In this document: in pieces, positions 35,688 through 45,282 of the stretch | Layout of the letters: every line of letters begins with the position of its first letter | How positions within the stretch are numbered: position 1 is the first letter of the stretch | From: Bradyrhizobium sp. 164 | GTDB taxonomy: Bacteria; Pseudomonadota; Alphaproteobacteria; Rhizobiales; Xanthobacteraceae | DNA: 64,000 nt | Direction: 5' to 3' | Assembly: GCF_023073715.1 (NCBI RefSeq) | Contig: NZ_JADPKA010000030.1 | Span: 1 to 64,000 of the forward strand | The notes under the pieces: generated by a model | The model's input: the letters and a program-made list of their open reading frames with translations, nothing else | Databases searched by the model: none | Told to the model about the DNA's origin: nothing | Program-made: the position numbers and the translations under genes

Positions 35688-36094
35688 TGTCGCATCTCCT
35701 AACCCCGTTGTTGGAAATTGCGTCGTCGCATTGTTTTCTCCGAGGCTTAGGGCTGCGCTGCCCGTTGCTCACGAAGAACATGATTACAGCATGGATTTGC
35801 GGGTTGCGAAATGGGGTCCGATGCCATGGTGCATGGCAGTTTCTCTGACCTTGTCGACGATGCCCGCTGTGGGTCAAAATGCGAAGAACTCAGAGTAAGC
35901 AAATCTAGTCCGCTCCGCACCACGCAGCGAACCTCAATGAGAGGTGTCGCCACTTCGGAATGTAACCGTAGCGTACAGCTATCGAGCGGCCACTGGCGCA
36001 GAGGAGAGTCGTTAACCATTTCTTCATCGATCGCGAGCCGATGCTCGTTGCTAATGTAAGGTTGTGGGCCTTTCAGAACCTACGGCCGATTTTC
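35688..36094. other. Intergenic stretch between P460 and nuclease genes
   Basis: A 90-codon minus-strand frame (35747-36019) and others occur but lack motifs. The stretch probably contains the divergent promoters of the two neighbours. Nothing else is recognised. Confidence 0.35.
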
Positions 36095-36740
36095 ATGAGC
36101 TTTCTTGATCGCGTGAAGCCGATCGTCGACCAGACGATCACCACATTGGCGTCCGCCTGCTTTGAAACCGATCCCATTGCGGGCGAAAAGTATTCGCGTC
36201 AGACCAGCATCATCAGCTCGGCTTACAAGCGCCACGGCACAATCCTGGAACGCGCGATGTTGGAAAGCCTCCGCGAGAGCAATCGCCATAAAGTTTGGCG
36301 AGAAGACAGCTTCCGCGTATCACGCGCAGCCGACCAGATTATCGGCCAACAAGCGGACGCGGCCCTATTGCCTTATGGTGAAAGCCTCCGCACTCTGTCA
36401 AATAGACATGATGGTGTTTGACAGTGCAGACCAGACCCTTCGTGCATACGAGGTCAAGAGGGGTTTTGGAAAGTTCGACGCGGGTAAGATTCGATCAATT
36501 AGGCGGGACCTGGCCGTCACCCAAATGCTGCTGAAGAGCTATGGGGAAACATTCAATCTCAACGCCGAGAAGGCGGAGGCGCGAATTGTCTTCTACTATG
36601 GGCGTCGCTCCATCCCGAAGCCGTATTCGTTGACGGGCCCCGAGCTTAACGATCACTTCGGCTTTCCGGTCTACGATCTCGTGGAAGAAGCCAATGTCTA
36701 TTTCAAACAGCAACTGTATGATCTGCTAGACCGAATCTAG
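36095..36740 (+). pseudogene. PD-(D/E)XK nuclease (restriction-type), frameshifted
   Basis: The first frame from the ATG at 36095 (MSFLDRVKPIVDQTITTLAS) runs through RQTSIISSAYKRHGTILERAM to ALLPYGE and then goes out of frame, stopping at 36421. The next frame continues with ASALCQIDMMVFDSADQTLRAYEVKRGFGKFDAGK and on to 36740. The Asp in CQIDMMVFD and YEVKRG form a classical D...ExK nuclease core. The join needs removal of one base in the GAAA run near 36385, so a single A insertion broke the gene. The restored product is about 214 residues. It lies 7 bp before an adenine-methyltransferase gene, so the pair looks like a former restriction-modification system. Confidence 0.75.
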
Positions 36741-36747
36741 CCGAGGG

Positions 36748-37380
36748 ATGGGGAACGGGATGCAGAACCGATCGCACGCCGTAATGGCGCAGCGTACCGA
36801 GGCGGCGGACAGCCGCGACGATTTTCCGACACCTCCCTGGGCTACGCGCGGCTTTATGAAGCACGTCCTGGCTCAGTTTGGTCCTTTCAAGAACCAAAGC
36901 TGCCTTGAACCGGCGTGCGGCGCCGGTCACATGGCCAAGGTGCTCAAGGAAGAATTCGGCGAGGTGCGCGCTTCCGACGCTTACAAGTACGGCTATGGGA
37001 CAGTGAGGAATTATCTCGACGTCCCTTACGAGGCGAACGCCGTCGATTGGGTGATCACGAACCCGCCGTTCAGGTTGGCGGAGGACTTCGTTCACCGCTC
37101 GCTCGTTGTTGCCAGACAGGGCGTCGCCGTCCTAGTTCGGACCGTCTTCATTGAGAGCGTCGGCCGGTACCGCAATTTGTTCGAGAAGACGCCCCCGGCA
37201 ATCTGCGCTCAATACACGGAGCGCGTTCCGATGGTTAAGGGGCGACTGGACCGCAAGGCGTCAACGGCGACAGGATACGCTTGGCTCGTTTGGAAGAAAT
37301 CAGGCTCGCGATCGACGCGACTTGCTTGGATACCGCCCAGTCGAAAGGCCTTTGAGCGGGATAGCGACTACAGTTCTTGA
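36748..37380 (+). CDS. DNA adenine (N6) methyltransferase-like protein
   Basis: A 210-residue SAM-dependent methyltransferase with motif I (CLEPACGAGHMAKVL) and catalytic motif IV (VDWVITNPPFRLAEDF). The NPPF form is that of N6-adenine enzymes. It begins with the phage-like segment SRDDFPTPPWATRGF. Directly downstream of the frameshifted nuclease, it may be its surviving modification partner (an orphan methylase); the target is unknown. Confidence 0.8.
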   Translation: MGNGMQNRSHAVMAQRTEAADSRDDFPTPPWATRGFMKHVLAQFGPFKNQSCLEPACGAGHMAKVLKEEFGEVRASDAYKYGYGTVRNYLDVPYEANAVDWVITNPPFRLAEDFVHRSLVVARQGVAVLVRTVFIESVGRYRNLFEKTPPAICAQYTERVPMVKGRLDRKASTATGYAWLVWKKSGSRSTRLAWIPPSRKAFERDSDYSS

Positions 37381-37544
37381 CGATGCTGCCCCCTTGGCAC
37401 CGACACTAAAACGTCTAAGCGGGCGCGGGTGCACATCGGACGAGATCCTCGCAGAGCGCTACGCTACCTGAAGGTCGCCGACGTCGGCTCCCCAGGATGC
37501 CGCATCGCTTTTGCGGATGACCCTAGGCCTTCGACTGGCCACCT

Positions 37545-37946
37545 CTAAGGCTGATGGGCCTTTCTTTCGATCATAAGTCGGTCGGTTGATTTGGTGCGCT
37601 TGTGCCGCCTGGCTGATGCGTTGAGACGGCCCGTACGTGCATCTGATCGAAACTGCTTCGATCGTTTGATCCGCAAGGATGCCACGGAATGCGTTTGGTT
37701 TGGGTCGCCTCTTTGCAAGCGCTGCTCCGAATGGTCCAAATTTCGACTTTCCGACAAAGACGCGGGTTGTTCCGGAAGGCTGTGTGCTTGCGGGACGTCG
37801 TGTGGTGCCACCATGAGAAGAAGATAAGCGCCTGCGACCAGCCCGTAGACGACGTTGTGAATAGGAACGCCATACAACAACGCCGTAATGGCCGCAGGGG
37901 CCGCAAATGCAATGGTCGCAACGGCCACGATCATCATGTGTTCCAT
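37545..37946 (-). CDS. Small membrane-anchored hypothetical protein
   Basis: A 133-residue frame from the ATG at 37946 with two hydrophobic segments (MIVAVATIAFAAPAAITALLYG and VVYGLVAGAYLLLMVA) and a basic hydrophilic tail. The membrane part looks real, while the tail (SARRHKRTKSTDRL) is of low quality. A longer frame on the same strand covers the region but is Arg-rich. Function unknown. Confidence 0.4.
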   Translation of the reverse strand: MEHMMIVAVATIAFAAPAAITALLYGVPIHNVVYGLVAGAYLLLMVAPHDVPQAHSLPEQPASLSESRNLDHSEQRLQRGDPNQTHSVASLRIKRSKQFRSDARTGRLNASARRHKRTKSTDRLMIERKAHQP

Positions 37947-38589
37947 GGTCTTCAAGTTTGAGTTGGGCCCGATGCCCTGTGTCATCTTCACAGCGACGCT
38001 GCCGTACTCTCGTCTCTTCTCTGATATGCTCGAGGTTCGGCCGCCTGAACGGATGCGGATCATGTGCAAAAGCTTGTTCTAATCGCCTGTAAGATCGCGT
38101 GAATTCGCGTAGCAAACGGACAAAATGCGCATCTGACGTTCGCCGCTCCTGTCATCCAGCCGCGCTATTCTGCCCGATTATGGGTCTTGTAGATCTGTGG
38201 ATAGAACGGCGGCTGGCCTGCTCCCAGAAGTGCTGCACCGGAAATTCAACGAAAAAGTCTTCATTGCCGAGCGGAAAAAAGAAGCCCAGACGCCTGACGC
38301 TCCCAATTGCAGTCGGTCCGTCCGCTGTACTGTTGTCGACAACTATTAGCGGCATCCGCGCGTCCCAGTACTCGATTTGAGTGAAATACCGACTACCTGC
38401 GCGGCCGGATCATCTCGCGAGCGCTTCGGGAAAGCTCAAAAGCGGTGTAGCGAGCGCGGAGCGCGCGCTCCCAGCTCCTCAGTAAAGCGAGTAAGCAGTG
38501 ACGAGCACGCTGCACAGTTGCGGATATTCCTGTTGGAAGGATGGTTTTTCCGTTGGCTTCGCGAGGTCAGTCGATAGTCTACTCTTGCA
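37947..38589. other. Stretch without a supported gene
   Basis: Several short frames cross here; the best (38152-38355, minus, 67 codons, MPLIVVDNSTADGPT) has no known motif and could be a gene remnant. I see no RNA gene, repeat or terminator. Confidence 0.35.
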
Positions 38590-39012
38590 ATGAAGATCAT
38601 CAGCATCCGACAGCCCTGGGCGTCGTTAATCGTCGTGGGTGGCCAGAACGTCCAGACCGGGGCTATCGAGCTCAAGGACGTCGAAAATCGCAGCTGGGGC
38701 ACCACCTATCGCGGTCCGGTTCTGATCCATGCTAGCCTGCGTCCGGATGCGATCCGGCCGGACGAGATCGAGAGGCGCTTCGGCGTGCGTCTCGCGTGCG
38801 AGCAGCAGCTCGGTGGCGTCATCGGCATGGTCGATATCGTTGAATGCGTCCGGCCACACCCGAGCCCCTGGTACGCGCCAGAGCACTTCGCATTCATTCT
38901 CGCCAACCCCCGGCCGCTCCCGTTCATCCGGTGGAAGGGCGCGCTGTCGCTGCGCGCCGCACCAGCCGAGCTGCTCGCGCTCGTTGACGAGCAGATCAAG
39001 CAAGCAACGTAA
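38590..39012 (+). CDS. ASCH (PUA-like) domain protein
   Basis: A 140-residue ASCH-domain protein. It begins MKIISIRQPWASLIVVGGQNV and continues with KDVENRSWGTTYRGPVLIHAS, matching the ASCH pattern of a PUA-like barrel with the conserved QPWA and ENR-W motifs. Related proteins bind RNA or modified nucleobases and are common in phages and islands. Role here not known. Confidence 0.85.
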   Translation: MKIISIRQPWASLIVVGGQNVQTGAIELKDVENRSWGTTYRGPVLIHASLRPDAIRPDEIERRFGVRLACEQQLGGVIGMVDIVECVRPHPSPWYAPEHFAFILANPRPLPFIRWKGALSLRAAPAELLALVDEQIKQAT

Positions 39013-39082
39013 TCTCCGCTTCGCCGCCGCGGCAGCGGCCCTCGATCAAAATCGCCCTTAGCACAAAACGTAGCGTGCTCGA

Positions 39083-39163
39083 CTACGTTTCGTAGAGTGC
39101 TGGCTCGCGACTGAGATCAAAGGCTCTTTTCGGCTTTCACTACGATTTCACTACAGATTGTAG
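39083..39163. promoter_or_regulatory. Cluster of CTACG/CGTAG palindromes and direct repeats
   Basis: CTACGTTTCGTAG (39083-39095) and CTACAGATTGTAG (39151-39163) are dyads. TTTCACTAC is repeated at 39135 and 39146 with an 11-bp period. All lie in the 248-bp gap before the gene at 39261, where they could be binding sites for an island regulator. Confidence 0.4.
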
Positions 39164-39260
39164 AATTCCGATCCTTGCAACTCTACGCTTGGCAACTACA
39201 GGCAGCGCCGTCACGCTTATCTCGTGATCAACAGCGCACCAGCACGAGAGGAGAAACGAT

Positions 39261-39650
39261 ATGCAAGAGAACTGTCCGGTGCTTACCCTCGCTCAAAAGT
39301 ATGAGTTGCTCGCGAAGCAGTGGTTCGACCTCGACCGTGGCCGCTGCTCCACCCGGCAAGACAAAATCCAGGACAAGCTAGTCCACTTGGCGCTCTGCGC
39401 CGATCATCTTCGACCGCAAAGCATCACAGGAGTGAGATTTCAAATCGAGTGCGCTCTGTCCGAGATGGACGTTGTTGTTCGAGGCGGCGATGCACCTCAA
39501 ATCCGACTGGCGTCAGAGCGGCGCGTGATGAAGCTGCTCCGGCAAGTGCTTATCTTCCTAGATGAGCGTAGCGCCGATCTCCCGAACGCGTGGAAGTTTG
39601 TCGTTCCCGCCGGCAACGGACCGCTGAAACGGAAGTACGGTTCGGAATAA
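39261..39650 (+). CDS. Hypothetical island protein
   Basis: A 129-residue protein (MQENCPVLTLAQKYELLAKQ), mostly helical and hydrophilic, without a recognised domain. A GAGGAGAAACG ribosome-binding site precedes the ATG, which supports a real gene. It is followed by a perfect stem-loop. Function unknown. Confidence 0.6.
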   Translation: MQENCPVLTLAQKYELLAKQWFDLDRGRCSTRQDKIQDKLVHLALCADHLRPQSITGVRFQIECALSEMDVVVRGGDAPQIRLASERRVMKLLRQVLIFLDERSADLPNAWKFVVPAGNGPLKRKYGSE

Positions 39651-39681
39651 AGGCACATGCAAAAAGGAGATCAAGCAAACC

Positions 39682-39710
39682 AGGAGCGGCGGCGTTGAGC
39701 CGCCGCTCCT
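39682..39710 (+). terminator. Perfect stem-loop after a hypothetical gene
   Basis: AGGAGCGGCGGC (39682-39693) pairs over all 12 bases with GCCGCCGCTCCT (39699-39710) around GTTGA. No T run follows (CATCGATGAC), so it may act as a pause or attenuator rather than a standard terminator. Confidence 0.55.
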
Positions 39711-39729
39711 CATCGATGACAACCCGCGC

Positions 39730-40062
39730 ATGAGAGCGAGCGACTGCCAAGCCAGATTGAAGCGAGCGAAAGAGCTCGCGCGGCTGGCGTTCGATGTGCT
39801 GAGGTTCGAGCAGCTCGTCGGCAACATAACCGTCGAAGGCGAGCAGAAGCAGCTTCGCGAATTTGCGCAGCGAGGGCTGTCCGGTTCGCTCCTCGTCCCA
39901 TTTAGACCGACGCGGCTCGATGAGTTTTCGCGACTACAAGTCAGGCATCTCGGCCGCAGGGTCCTCGAAATTCGATGGTCGAAGGCGGGCGACGTCAAGC
40001 TGATCGCCTACGAGCCCGGCCAGTGGGAAGAACTGCTCGAGCAGGTCGCGAACGTGTTCTGA
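39730..40062 (+). CDS. Hypothetical island protein
   Basis: A 110-residue frame (MRASDCQARLKRAKELARLA) with a helical N-terminus and a small beta-rich C-terminus (LEIRWSKAGDVKLIAYEPGQW). It is close to the gene upstream but separated from it by the stem-loop. No homology recognised. Confidence 0.55.
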   Translation: MRASDCQARLKRAKELARLAFDVLRFEQLVGNITVEGEQKQLREFAQRGLSGSLLVPFRPTRLDEFSRLQVRHLGRRVLEIRWSKAGDVKLIAYEPGQWEELLEQVANVF

Positions 40063-40428
40063 CGGTTCGGTGACATTGGTGTGATAACGACCGGACGTGT
40101 CTGGGGATCGAGCAGCCAGACCCGGCATTGGTTTGCGCCAGCCACACCCTGACATTCTGCCCCCAATCATCTCCATTTCGTCGAGCCAACATCTCGACTG
40201 TTTGGACCGCTCCGCACAGCACCCGCCTCGTGCCAATGTTCAGAAAAAGGAGCACACAGCCCATCTTGTTAACGATTATGTCCGCCTTTGCTACTAATGG
40301 TAGCCGGGCGGATGACGTGTCGACAGTTTGCCCTCGCTTCCGACGGGCAAGGAAGGTCCCCACCCGACCGGGTTTGCTCAATCGCGTTGGACACCTTCCA
40401 ATGCGAGTGCGTTGTATCGGAGCTGACG
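40063..40428. other. Gap before the Mrr-type gene
   Basis: No gene is supported; the frame of the next gene is open back to 40288 but is Cys/Arg-rich there. It probably holds the promoter of the nuclease gene. No other structure seen. Confidence 0.35.
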
Positions 40429-41454
40429 ATGAAACGGCTATGGCTCGTACGCCTTGGTAGGCACGGAGAGCAGGAAGCTCATGCGCTCAACGCCAATGAA
40501 CTGCTGCTCGGCTTCAAGACGGGGGATCTGGGCCAAGCAACAGACCGGGACGCGGTTTTTGAAAGTTTGAAGCGCGCATTCCCCGATAGCAAGGCAAACG
40601 CGCTCCGCAATTTCGCTGCTCAGCTCAATCAGTTTTGCAACACCATGAAGACGGGCGATCTTGTAATCGTGCCGTTCAAAACCAAACGCGAAATTGCTGT
40701 TGGGGAAATCGTGGGCCCTTACGTGGACAAATCCGGCCAGCCTGCGCGCGCCGTGAAGTGGTTGAAGGAAGGTCTGCCACGGTCCATTTTCCGGCAGGAT
40801 CTTCTCTACAGCTTCGGGGCGGCAATGACCGTTTGCGAGATCAGCCGCAACGATGCGCTGAACCGCGTGGAAGCCACGCTAAGAGCCGGAAAGGATCCTG
40901 GATTTGAGGGAGCTGCTCTGCCGATTAGATCTGTTCCAGCTGGCGAGAGTAGCGACACAGAAGTCGAAGATGTTGACCTCGCGGAAATTGGTCGCGATCA
41001 AATCGAGAAATATATCGCCAGTCACTTCGCAGGACACGACCTGACCAGGTTGGTGGCGGAAATTCTGAAGGCGCAGGGTTACCTAGCGAGCGTATCGCCT
41101 CCGGGGCCGGACCGGGGCATAGACATTGTCGCCGGTCGTGGCCCACTCGGTTTCGATCCGCCTCGAATTATCGTCCAAGTGAAATCAGGCACAGCTGATC
41201 AGCCGACGCTTCAAGCCCTCATCGGATCAATTCAAGATACGCAAGCAGATTACGGGTTGCTGGTCTGCTGGTCCGGCTTCACTTCAGCGGTGGAAGCTCG
41301 AAAAAGCCAGCTCTATTTCCGCGTTCGTCTGTGGGGACGCGCTGAAATCATTGAGGCTCTCTTAGAAGTGTACGATCGGCTTCCTGAAGAGCTGAGAGCA
41401 GAGCTGCCGCTGCGTCAAGTGTGGGCGCTCGTTCCGGAGGAAGATCAGGAGTAG
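40429..41454 (+). CDS. Mrr-type restriction endonuclease with EVE/PUA-like N-terminal domain
   Basis: A 341-residue protein with a type IV restriction layout. Residues 1-165 resemble the EVE/PUA-like reader domain seen in predicted restriction proteins (KTGDLVIVPFKTKREIAVGEI, then ARAVKWLKEGLPRSIFRQDLL). Residues about 195-315 are an Mrr catalytic domain: LTRLVAEILKAQGYLASVSP, GPDRGIDIVAG and the active-site IIVQVKSG. QxK replaces ExK, as is usual in Mrr. It would cut DNA carrying modified bases. The ATG at 40429 (MKRLWLVRLGRHG) is the likely start. Confidence 0.85.
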   Translation: MKRLWLVRLGRHGEQEAHALNANELLLGFKTGDLGQATDRDAVFESLKRAFPDSKANALRNFAAQLNQFCNTMKTGDLVIVPFKTKREIAVGEIVGPYVDKSGQPARAVKWLKEGLPRSIFRQDLLYSFGAAMTVCEISRNDALNRVEATLRAGKDPGFEGAALPIRSVPAGESSDTEVEDVDLAEIGRDQIEKYIASHFAGHDLTRLVAEILKAQGYLASVSPPGPDRGIDIVAGRGPLGFDPPRIIVQVKSGTADQPTLQALIGSIQDTQADYGLLVCWSGFTSAVEARKSQLYFRVRLWGRAEIIEALLEVYDRLPEELRAELPLRQVWALVPEEDQE

Positions 41455-41641
41455 AGCCGCGGACTTCCGGCCGACCTACTGATCCAGGTACGCTTGTGTG
41501 GTGGCTGGCGCAGTCACTAAGCCAAACTTTTCATGCCCTCGGCGCGAGGAAAACACACGAGCGGCAGTCATTTACGGTCCATTCACATTGGGATTGGTCC
41601 GAGATTTCTGGTGCCGTCGATCCAAACCGGCAGCTCTAGCC

Positions 41642-42130
41642 TCACCTTTTTCGGTGAGGCGTCGTAACGTCGATGACTACGCCGCCTCCATCTCGGGTGA
41701 ACGCCTGACATTCAACAGTTGCGCCTGAAAACGTGGCGCTCGCTTGTTCGTCCGGATCCTTCAGCGCGCTTCTATAACATCGACGGGCCGCAAGCTCCAA
41801 TTGCTTCAGATCAGCGCCTGTGACTGCACTGCCCGCCTTCGCGACTAGACTAAACCACTCTTTGGAAGGAAAGCCGTTCGTGTCCCAGTTCAGTGAGACA
41901 TAGGTCACGAATTTGGGGTCACAGATCAGAACCATGTCTGGCCCTTTGAAGAAGACGCTGCCGCCGGAAGGCGAGAAGTGATCGAATTTCGTATTTGTCC
42001 GCTCGATGATGCGCGCGGTTATCTCCTTGCATTCTGGCCTGTCGGCTGAGCGTTCGCCAGCCTGACCGGTCGAAGTATCGAACATCAAGAGCGTCGCCGC
42101 AAACGACGCAATACGTACTAATGGACGCAT
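41642..42130 (-). CDS. Secreted hypothetical protein
   Basis: A 162-residue frame with a signal peptide (MRPLVRIASFAATLLMFDTSTGQA) and four cysteines in the mature part, some likely paired. No enzyme motif is seen. It lies 59 bp downstream of the MmeI-like gene on the same strand and may be the last gene of that transcript. Confidence 0.55.
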   Translation of the reverse strand: MRPLVRIASFAATLLMFDTSTGQAGERSADRPECKEITARIIERTNTKFDHFSPSGGSVFFKGPDMVLICDPKFVTYVSLNWDTNGFPSKEWFSLVAKAGSAVTGADLKQLELAARRCYRSALKDPDEQASATFSGATVECQAFTRDGGGVVIDVTTPHRKR

Positions 42131-42189
42131 TCTTAGACGTTAGCCTCCAGCAAATTCTTCGAGGAGGCAGAACGAAAACACGTTTACGA

Positions 42190-45171
42190 TCATTCGACTG
42201 ACAACTCCTGAACCACGGCAAACTGCTCAGTAGGCTCTCCTTCAGCTAGGTTCATTTCAAGCAGGCGCGCCAGGATCTCTTCATCCGAGGCTTCAACCGG
42301 TAAACCATACGCCGCGGCTACGGCTCGATTGAGGTCATCGTGCGCATTTGCAAGCCAAGCGGGCATCTCGTTGTAAAGATCAGTCAGCGTCCGCCTTCTT
42401 AGCGTATCTGAGGCGGCTTCGTTTATCGGAATGATGCGGTCGGGAAAGCCGGGAGCAACCTCCGGCGCGATCCTGACTAGGTCGGGCGGGTTTAGCCATC
42501 TTGCTCGAAGTTCGTTCAACCGGGCGGCCGCCTCTATGATCGCCGGAGCAAAAGGGCTCTCCGTCTGAGCTTCCACGGAGAGATCGGGCGTTAGGCCGGC
42601 CGGAAATGGAAACGTCTCAAACGTGACGCCGATGTTGTATCGGCGCTGATTGCCCTGCCCTAGGCGGTTGCCCTGTGCGGTCGCCCACACCTCGTGAATT
42701 CGCGAAGACAAAATTCCGAAGATCAAATCGTCATCGCGGGTGATCGCAAACAGGCTCCCTTGAATGCGCACTGTGTTGGGTACGAAGGCAAAGATACGGT
42801 GTTCAGAACTCTCCGGGGTTACCAGAAAGCGCCGTTTGCCGGTCAGCGCGCGTCGCATTTCGGGTCGAGGACGTTGAAATTCCCAATACCGACTTTTGAG
42901 ACGTTCTTCGTCACTTCTACACTTTTTAGGATCGCTTCTAAATGGCACGACCCTATTCTGGATAATCGCGAAGGGCGCTTCGTACAGAGCGGCCTCTCGT
43001 TCTGTGAAGCTGGTGCCAAAGTCTACGCACCACCTGTCGCTATCGCGCCCGACGATATCGTCGATATCGTATAATCTAGCGACCACGTCTGAGTTTGACC
43101 GCCCATTCGGATTGGTCGGGAGTGCCAGCAAGCTTCTGGCCTCCGCACCGTCAAAGTCAAACGGACCGGTTAGCTTCACTCCCTGAAATGCCACGCCGCG
43201 GTTTGCCTGCAACTTGAGCGCACGCGTGACATCGATCCCGGAACTTAAGTCAGGATTGATGTTTGCCACGGGCGCGCCGTTCAGCATCAACGCGGGGCGA
43301 AGTCGTTCGTTAGTTTCGGGCGAAGCCGCACATACAATGCTTACCCGAACAGCGGCGCCATCAACGACCCACGGTTCGTTCGTCCAAGCATCAAAGATCA
43401 TGCGACCTCGAACTGAGAGCAAATCCAAAGGCCGCCTGCTTGCGCCTTTGGCAATCGACTTCGTCGCGACTAGACCAAACGATTGAATTCTATCGTTCAA
43501 CAGCAGTTCGGTTGCTTTTTGAACCCAATAGACCACCAAATCGGCACGGCCGGCGACGCGACCTTGATAGGCCAAGCGCAATCGATCGGTGTAGTCGTCG
43601 CCAAGAATGAGTTTGTGTTGCCGGTCCCCGAGAAACGGGGGGTTGCCCACAATAACATTCGCATCAGGCCAAACTGCCTCAGTGCCATCGGCATTAAGAA
43701 CTGCGTCGCGGCATTCTATGTTGTGAAGCGGCTTCAGTATGGGCCGATCGGAAACACCGAACCCATTACGTCGCATCCATTGCAGCTCGCCAATCCAAAC
43801 GGAAACTCTTGCCAGTTCAGCGGCGTAGGGGTTGATTTCAATGCCGAGAACTGCTTCTGGCCCAACTGCGGGCGCCCGCCTAGTAAGTCCGAGCAATTCG
43901 GCCTCAATGTTCGCGCGATGCTCCACGTCCTTAAGGGTTAGGAGAGCGAGATAGAGAAAGTTTCCCGATCCACAGGCCGGATCAAGGACCCGGAAACTTC
44001 GAAGCCGCTCCAAGAACTCTGTGAACAGACGGACCGCAGACCTTCTTGCGGCCTCCTCGGCACGACGGGCTGAGGCAAATACCTTTCTGGCCTCCGATTG
44101 CTTGCTTGGCGTTCTCTGCTGCGCTTCCGCTACATCGGCCATTGCCTTGGATATTTGTGTTTTGGTGCTCTCCCACTCCTTTAACCATGGCTGCGTTATG
44201 ACCGGCTCAACGATCCTCACGATCTTCTCGCGGTCGGTGTAGTGTGCACCAAGCTGGGACCGTTTACCGGGATCGAGACCGCGTTCGAACAAGGTTCCTA
44301 GGATCGAGGGGTCGATTTCCGCCCAATCCAATCGAGCTGCGGCTAGCGCGATTTCCAAGTCCTCGGCGTCGAGGGGCAGCGCGGTATCATCATTGAATAG
44401 TCCGCCGTTGAACCAGGCGACCTGCTCGAACCCAACGCGGCCGCCGGATTGCATGGCTTTGAACAAATCGCTCGCAAGTTCTCGAAATTGCTCTGGCGCA
44501 GTAGCCGAATGCTCAAGCATGCGCTTGAACATCTTGTTCGGCAGAAGATCGACGTCTTCAGCGAACATACAGAACACCAGCCGGTTTACGAAGTGGGCAA
44601 CAGTCTCCGCATCATGACCTCGATCGCGAAGCCGTTGCGCGAGTTTCGCGAACTCCGCGGCCGCTTCCTCAGTGAGCGCCTGTCGCGTCTTTCCGGGCCG
44701 CAGTCGCTCCGGATCAGTGAATACCCACTTCAATTGCTCGCGGACCTTCGCATCGCGAAGGTCCTCAAGCTTGAAATCGTATTTCTTGGAGACGCTGTTG
44801 GTCCAATTCGTGTGGATACGAAATTGGTCCATGTCGGACACGACCAAGAGCGGTGGGTTTTCCAAAGCGAGCGCGTACTGTTGGAGCTGCGCAAAGGCGG
44901 CGTTTAGGTCCTTGCGCTTGCCCTTATACTCCCAGCCAAAATGACCTTGCTTCCAGACGTCGGCCCAGCCTTCGCCGCCGGTCGTTTTCGTTGCGCCCTT
45001 CTCGAAGGCGTACCACTCACCCTTTGGGTCGGCGTCGCTTGGCGCCGGCTCGTCGATAAGGCGGCACAAATCGATGAAGTGAGACTGTGCGGCGGCACGC
45101 TCAGTGAGTTCGGCGTTTCGCCACTTCGTTATGAATTGGTCCGGTGTCAATAACTTCCCCCCAACGCCCAT
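42190..45171 (-). CDS. MmeI-like (type IIL) restriction-modification enzyme
   Basis: A 993-residue single-chain enzyme. The N-terminal nuclease core D71-x9-E81-x-K83 (ADVWKQGHFGWEYKGK) has the spacing of MmeI. The methyltransferase domain carries motif I (VLDPACGSGNF, about 395-405) and the N6-adenine motif IV IVGNPPFLGD (NPPF 510-513). The rest, about 600-993, would be target recognition. Such enzymes methylate one strand of their site and cut about 20 bp away. It sits after a SEC-C protein gene and a TIR gene on the same strand. All catalytic motifs look intact. Confidence 0.88.
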   Translation of the reverse strand: MGVGGKLLTPDQFITKWRNAELTERAAAQSHFIDLCRLIDEPAPSDADPKGEWYAFEKGATKTTGGEGWADVWKQGHFGWEYKGKRKDLNAAFAQLQQYALALENPPLLVVSDMDQFRIHTNWTNSVSKKYDFKLEDLRDAKVREQLKWVFTDPERLRPGKTRQALTEEAAAEFAKLAQRLRDRGHDAETVAHFVNRLVFCMFAEDVDLLPNKMFKRMLEHSATAPEQFRELASDLFKAMQSGGRVGFEQVAWFNGGLFNDDTALPLDAEDLEIALAAARLDWAEIDPSILGTLFERGLDPGKRSQLGAHYTDREKIVRIVEPVITQPWLKEWESTKTQISKAMADVAEAQQRTPSKQSEARKVFASARRAEEAARRSAVRLFTEFLERLRSFRVLDPACGSGNFLYLALLTLKDVEHRANIEAELLGLTRRAPAVGPEAVLGIEINPYAAELARVSVWIGELQWMRRNGFGVSDRPILKPLHNIECRDAVLNADGTEAVWPDANVIVGNPPFLGDRQHKLILGDDYTDRLRLAYQGRVAGRADLVVYWVQKATELLLNDRIQSFGLVATKSIAKGASRRPLDLLSVRGRMIFDAWTNEPWVVDGAAVRVSIVCAASPETNERLRPALMLNGAPVANINPDLSSGIDVTRALKLQANRGVAFQGVKLTGPFDFDGAEARSLLALPTNPNGRSNSDVVARLYDIDDIVGRDSDRWCVDFGTSFTEREAALYEAPFAIIQNRVVPFRSDPKKCRSDEERLKSRYWEFQRPRPEMRRALTGKRRFLVTPESSEHRIFAFVPNTVRIQGSLFAITRDDDLIFGILSSRIHEVWATAQGNRLGQGNQRRYNIGVTFETFPFPAGLTPDLSVEAQTESPFAPAIIEAAARLNELRARWLNPPDLVRIAPEVAPGFPDRIIPINEAASDTLRRRTLTDLYNEMPAWLANAHDDLNRAVAAAYGLPVEASDEEILARLLEMNLAEGEPTEQFAVVQELSVE

Positions 45172-45282
45172 CTTATCCCGCTACATTTTGTATGTCGCAA
45201 CCCCAACGGGAAACCATAGTCAAGCTCCTTGGCACGCTCGACCAGCTCGCGGACCCCTTTTTTGCGGACCGAAGGGGACGCA

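Noticed and set aside
37459..38115. A 218-codon minus-strand frame
   Set aside because: Arg/Ser/His-rich without motif; the overlapping frame with two hydrophobic helices (37545-37946) is a better candidate, itself weak.
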